Positions 30,570 to 35,213 of a stretch of DNA of 35,213 nt are shown one piece after another. The position numbers and the translations under genes were made by a program. The DNA is from Myxococcales bacterium (GTDB lineage: Bacteria; Myxococcota_A; Polyangia; Haliangiales; Haliangiaceae): NCBI GenBank assembly GCA_016794525.1, contig JAEUJY010000075.1, positions 1-35,213 on the forward strand, given 5' to 3'. The notes under the pieces are model-generated. The model was not told where the DNA came from and searched no databases. It saw nothing but the letters and a program-made list of their open reading frames with translations. Position 1 is the first letter of the stretch. Each line of letters opens with the position of its first letter.

Positions 30570-31412
30570 ATGCGCCTCCTCGCCGCCGCCCCGCTCGTCG
30601 CCCTCGCCGCCGCCTGCGCCACCGACGTGACCGTCGAGAGCTCGTTCGAGGACGAGGGCGCCACCGAGGGCGCCAGCGTCACCGCGCCGGTCGCGCTGAC
30701 CGGCTGCGCCGGCCGCGCCGACAACGCCATCCCCGCCGACCACACCTACGTCATCACGACGTTCGGCGGCGGCAGCGACGATCAGCCGATGTCGTGCGGC
30801 GGGCGCGCCGACGGCACCTGGTACTACGCGGCGTCGCGGCAGCGCTACGGCTGCGGCGCGCGGGTCGCGATCCGCGCCAACGGCAAGTGCGTCGTCGCGC
30901 AGACCGACGACTACGGCCCCGACGTCTGCGTCGAGCGCGCCGCCGGCAAGCCGATCATGGACGTGTCGCCGGCGGTCGCCCGCGCGCTGTTCGGCGCCAG
31001 CGGCCTGGGCTGGAGCGACCACAAGACCGTCACCGTCGAGCCGGTGCCGGCCGGCACGCCGCTGGGCGCGTGCGGCACCGCGCCCGACCCCGCGCCGCCG
31101 CCGCCGGCCGCGACCTGCGCCTCGTCGACGCTGGGGCGCGACGTGCCCGAGGGCACCTGCGTGCGGCCCGCCAGCGGCACGCTCTACGCGTGCGTCGCCG
31201 GCGCGTGGCAGGCGCGCAGCTCGACGAGCGGCTGCGCCACCACCTACGAGTGGTGCCAGTCGGCGACGCTGGGGCGCGGCGTGCCCGCCCGCACCTGCGT
31301 GCAGTCGGCGTCGAACGAGCTGTGGTACCAGTGCAACGGCACGACGTGGGCGCGCCCGGCGTCGAGCACCAGCGGCCCGCTCGGCGCGTGCTCGACCGCG
31401 TACCCGCTGTAG
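30570..31412 (+). CDS. RlpA-like (double-psi beta-barrel) lipoprotein with Cys repeats
   Basis: The 280-residue protein has the signal MRLLAAAPLVALAAAC with lipobox at Cys16. Residues about 55-160 form a double-psi barrel-like domain (RLPA/barwin-like): YVITTFGGGSDDQPMSC, WYYAASRQRYGCGARVAI, VVAQTDDYGPDVCVE, and PIMDVSPAVARALFG, which match the order of strands in such proteins. After a Pro-rich linker come two repeats of about 45 residues starting C-x-S-x-TLGR-x-VP (TLGRDVPEGTC, TLGRGVPARTC), each with paired cysteines. It may bind cell wall or surface glycans, but this is inference. The 175-nt gap before it has no other gene; GCAATCA occurs upstream. Confidence 0.78.
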   Translation: MRLLAAAPLVALAAACATDVTVESSFEDEGATEGASVTAPVALTGCAGRADNAIPADHTYVITTFGGGSDDQPMSCGGRADGTWYYAASRQRYGCGARVAIRANGKCVVAQTDDYGPDVCVERAAGKPIMDVSPAVARALFGASGLGWSDHKTVTVEPVPAGTPLGACGTAPDPAPPPPAATCASSTLGRDVPEGTCVRPASGTLYACVAGAWQARSSTSGCATTYEWCQSATLGRGVPARTCVQSASNELWYQCNGTTWARPASSTSGPLGACSTAYPL

Positions 31413-31448
31413 CGCCGCCGCGATCGAGCGCCGGCGTCGGGCCGCGCG

Positions 31449-33875
31449 CTACGGGATCAGCGGCGCGACCGGCGTCGCGCGCGCGACGTCGCCGACGCCG
31501 AGCTGACCGACGGCGTTGTCGCCCCAGCAGTAGAGGACGCCGCCGCTGATCGCGCAGGCGTGCTCGGCGCCGGCGGCGATCGCGGTCCAGGTCGCGGTGC
31601 CGATCAAGATCGGCGCGGCGCTCGACTGGCCCGACGGCTGCGCGATCTGGCCGCGCTCGTCGCTGCCCCAGCAGGCGAGCCGCCCCGAGGCGGTGAGCGC
31701 GCAGCCGTGGGCGCGGCCGCCGACCACGGCCGTCCACGCGGTCGTGCCGACGACGGTGGTCGGCGCGTCGATCGACGCGACCGCGGCGGCGTGGCCGGTC
31801 TGGCCCGCGCGGTTGTCGCCCCAGCACACCGGCGTCGCCGCGCTGGTCGCGCAGGCGTGGGCGGCGCCGGCGCCGAGCGCGGTCACCGGGCCCGGCGTCA
31901 CCTGCTGCGGCGTCGACGTCGCCTGATCGCCCGCGCCCAGCCCGAGCTCGCCGCGATCGTCGCTGCCCCAGCACCACAGCCGGTCTTGATCGTCGCGGCC
32001 GCAGGCGAACGTCGCGCCCAGCACGACGACGCGCCACGTCGCCGCGCCGGCGGTCGGGCGGTCGCGATCGACGAGATCGGCGAGGCCGAGCTGGCCGCGA
32101 TCGTTGCGCCCCCAGCAGTAGCGCGTGCCCTCGGCGAGCGCGCACGCGGCGTCGCCGCCGGCCACCAGCGCGCCCCAGGTGGTGAGGCTCGGCGTGGCGA
32201 TCGTCGCCGGCGGCTGCACGCCGGCCGGCGCGCCGGTGCCGAGCTGGCCGCGCGCGTTGTCGCCCCAGCACCACAGCGCGCGGCCGGTGCCGACGCGCTC
32301 GATCGCGCAGGTGTGGCGCCGCCCGGCGGCGACCTCGCCCCAGTCCCGCGTCGCCATCAGCTCGGCCGGTCGATCGAGCACGGCGCCGATCGCCGAGCCG
32401 GGATCGACCTGGCGCGCGTCGTTGCGCCCCCAGCACCACAGCTCGGTGCGACCGGCGCCGGCGCGCCGCGCGCAGGTGTGGCCGTCGGCGGCGGCGACGT
32501 CGATCCACCCGGTGGTCGCGGTCACCGCGGTCGGCGCGAACAGCGCGGACTGGGTGCCGTCGCCGAGCTGACCGCTGGCGTTGTCGCCCCAGCACCAGGC
32601 CTGGGTGCCGCTGATCGCGCACGCGTGGGCGCCGCCGACGGAGATCGCGGTCGCCGTCGCCAACCCGCCGACCGCGGTGGCCGCGAGGCGATCGGCGCGC
32701 GCGCCGTCGCCGATCTGCCCGCGCGCCCCGGCGCCCCAGCACATCGGCGCGCCGCCGCGCAGCCCGCAGCCGCTGGTGTCGCCGAGCGCGACCGCGGTCC
32801 ACGCGCCGCTGGCGACCTGGTGCGGCGCGCTGGCGCTGGCGGTGGCGTCGCCGTAGAGCCGCTGACGGTTGTCGCCCCAGCACAGGATCGCGCCGGTGTG
32901 GATGCCGCAGGTGGTGCCGGCGTTGACCGCCAGCTGCGCGTACTGCCGCGACGGGTTGTCGCCGGCGACGACCGCGGTCGGCGCGTCGCGGTCGAGCAGA
33001 TCGCCGACGCCGAGCTGGCCCTGGCCGTTGTCGCCCCAGCACTGCGCGCGCCCGCCGACGATCCCGCAGGTGTGATCGCCGCCCGCCACCAGCGCGGTCC
33101 AGGTGGTCTGCCCGCCGCTGACCTCGGTCGGCGTCGGGCCGACGGTGACCGCCGCGCCGTCGCCGCGCGCGCCGTGCGCGTCGGCGCCCCAGCAGTACAC
33201 GCGCTGCTCGGATGCCGTGACCTGCTTGATGCCGCAGCTGTGGCGCGCGCCGACCGCGACCGCGACCCAGCCCGCGCCGCCGCCGGTGACCTCGGTCGGC
33301 GTCGCGACCACGCCGACGGTCGGCTGGCCGCTCTGGCCGTCGAGGTTCTGGCCCCAGCACTTCACCCGCCCGCTCACGATCGCGCACGCGTGATCGCCGC
33401 CGGCGGCGACCTGGGTCACGCCGGTCGCGATCATCGCCGGGGTCAGCACCCGCGGCTGGCCGCTGCCATCGCCGACCTCGCCGTGGACGTTCTGCCCCCA
33501 GCACCACAGCTGGGCCTGATCGTCGATCGCGCAGGTGTGGGCGGCGCCGGCGACGATCGCCGTGACGCCGCCGGGCACGAACCCGCCGTCGGGGCCGTCG
33601 ACCGCGCCGCCGTCGATCAGCGCGCCGTCGGGATCGGCGTCGACCAGCGGCCCGTCGGGATCGGCGCCGTCGGGACGACCGTCGAGCGGCGGGGCGTCGG
33701 TCGCGCCGCAGGTCGCCGGCTCGCCGGGCAGGTGGCAGTATCCATCGCCGCCGCAGGTCATCCCGTCGGGGCATGCCCCGGCGCAGGTGACGGTGCACGC
33801 GTCGAGGCGCCGCTCGTAGCAGCCAGCCAGCAGCGCGATGCACAGCGGGAGCGTGAGGTGGAGCCAGCCGGCCAT
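31449..33875 (-). CDS. RCC1-repeat lipoprotein, 14 motifs (two predicted propellers)
   Basis: The 808-residue protein starts with MAGWLHLTLPLCIALLAGC, a lipoprotein signal with lipobox at Cys19. A Cys-rich segment (CTVTCAGACPDGMTCGGDGYC) follows, then an Asp/Gly/Pro linker (DGPLVDADPDGALIDGG), then 14 copies of the RCC1 motif HTCAI-x-n-xCWG-x-n-GQLG, each of about 50 residues. RCC1 folds as seven blades, so 14 motifs imply two propellers. It is extracytoplasmic and may bind proteins. The CWG count was made by eye. ATG 33875 is preferred because an upstream ATG at 33926 only adds residues before the signal. It is divergent from a Ser/Thr kinase gene. Confidence 0.93.
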   Translation of the reverse strand: MAGWLHLTLPLCIALLAGCYERRLDACTVTCAGACPDGMTCGGDGYCHLPGEPATCGATDAPPLDGRPDGADPDGPLVDADPDGALIDGGAVDGPDGGFVPGGVTAIVAGAAHTCAIDDQAQLWCWGQNVHGEVGDGSGQPRVLTPAMIATGVTQVAAGGDHACAIVSGRVKCWGQNLDGQSGQPTVGVVATPTEVTGGGAGWVAVAVGARHSCGIKQVTASEQRVYCWGADAHGARGDGAAVTVGPTPTEVSGGQTTWTALVAGGDHTCGIVGGRAQCWGDNGQGQLGVGDLLDRDAPTAVVAGDNPSRQYAQLAVNAGTTCGIHTGAILCWGDNRQRLYGDATASASAPHQVASGAWTAVALGDTSGCGLRGGAPMCWGAGARGQIGDGARADRLAATAVGGLATATAISVGGAHACAISGTQAWCWGDNASGQLGDGTQSALFAPTAVTATTGWIDVAAADGHTCARRAGAGRTELWCWGRNDARQVDPGSAIGAVLDRPAELMATRDWGEVAAGRRHTCAIERVGTGRALWCWGDNARGQLGTGAPAGVQPPATIATPSLTTWGALVAGGDAACALAEGTRYCWGRNDRGQLGLADLVDRDRPTAGAATWRVVVLGATFACGRDDQDRLWCWGSDDRGELGLGAGDQATSTPQQVTPGPVTALGAGAAHACATSAATPVCWGDNRAGQTGHAAAVASIDAPTTVVGTTAWTAVVGGRAHGCALTASGRLACWGSDERGQIAQPSGQSSAAPILIGTATWTAIAAGAEHACAISGGVLYCWGDNAVGQLGVGDVARATPVAPLIP

Positions 33876-33930
33876 CGAGAGGTCGCGACGATATCCGAAA
33901 TTCACCGACCGGGAGTCACCCCTCACGGGC

Positions 33931-33936
33931 TATACT
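33931..33936 (+). promoter_or_regulatory. -10 hexamer for the second Ser/Thr kinase
   Basis: TATACT differs from the consensus TATAAT by one base and lies 9 nt before ATG 33946. No clear -35 is seen at a 16-18 nt spacing. It fits the short-leader pattern seen elsewhere in the window. Confidence 0.5.
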
Positions 33937-33945
33937 ACCGAGGCC

Positions 33946-35213
<1,268 letters not shown>

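Overview
The window is very GC-rich DNA, roughly three quarters G+C by eye, with strong G/C preference at third codon positions. Long open frames therefore run antisense to almost every real gene. The gene content suggests a delta-proteobacterial or myxobacterial (Myxococcota) chromosome, perhaps of the Haliangium/Kofleriaceae type. Supporting signs are two membrane-anchored eukaryotic-like Ser/Thr kinases, many secreted Cys-rich lipoproteins, an RCC1-repeat lipoprotein with an Asp-Gly-Pro linker, a class II photolyase and a DUF349 protein. The taxonomic placement is inference. I see no prophage, transposase, CRISPR array, rRNA or tRNA. I call 28 protein-coding genes, the first and last of which run off the window.

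Layout. 1-1926 (-): Ser/Thr kinase, truncated at its C-terminus. 2002-2868 (-): acyl-CoA thioesterase-like protein, divergent from an EamA/DMT transporter (2934-3818, +). 3831-8645 (-): a compact glycogen/alpha-glucan cluster, glgB, then a GH57/DUF3536 glycosidase (4-nt overlap), then a universal stress protein. 8672-10565: GNAT acetyltransferase, small membrane protein and a lipoprotein. 10612-13665 (-): large DUF349 protein, divergent from formate-tetrahydrofolate ligase (fhs, 13724-15361, +). 15402-17117: M50B-like membrane peptidase, Cys-rich lipoprotein and coiled-coil membrane protein. 17291-19437 (+): beta-propeller lipoprotein coupled to a predicted outer-membrane protein. 19519-21000 (+): DEAD-box RNA helicase. 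21005-23686 (-): TonB-receptor-like protein. 23671-25934 (+): degenerate metallo-beta-lactamase-fold protein and class II CPD photolyase. 25916-26701 (-): PhyH-type dioxygenase. 26758-31412: duplicated-domain Cys lipoprotein, diacylglycerol-kinase-like protein (-), secreted protein, crotonase and RlpA-like lipoprotein. 31449-33875 (-): 14-motif RCC1 lipoprotein, divergent from a second Ser/Thr kinase (33946 to the window end).

Most of this is ordinary chromosomal background. The most distinctive item is a structured element found twice (15366-15437 on + and 27318-27380 on -). It consists of two adjacent hairpins and a shared tail, lies between convergent genes, and has compensatory base changes in the first stem, so the folded form appears to be conserved. 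A second genome-scale signal is a set of -10-like hexamers placed only 6-9 nt before start codons at many genes. This suggests that leaderless transcripts are common here, and it helps choose start codons.
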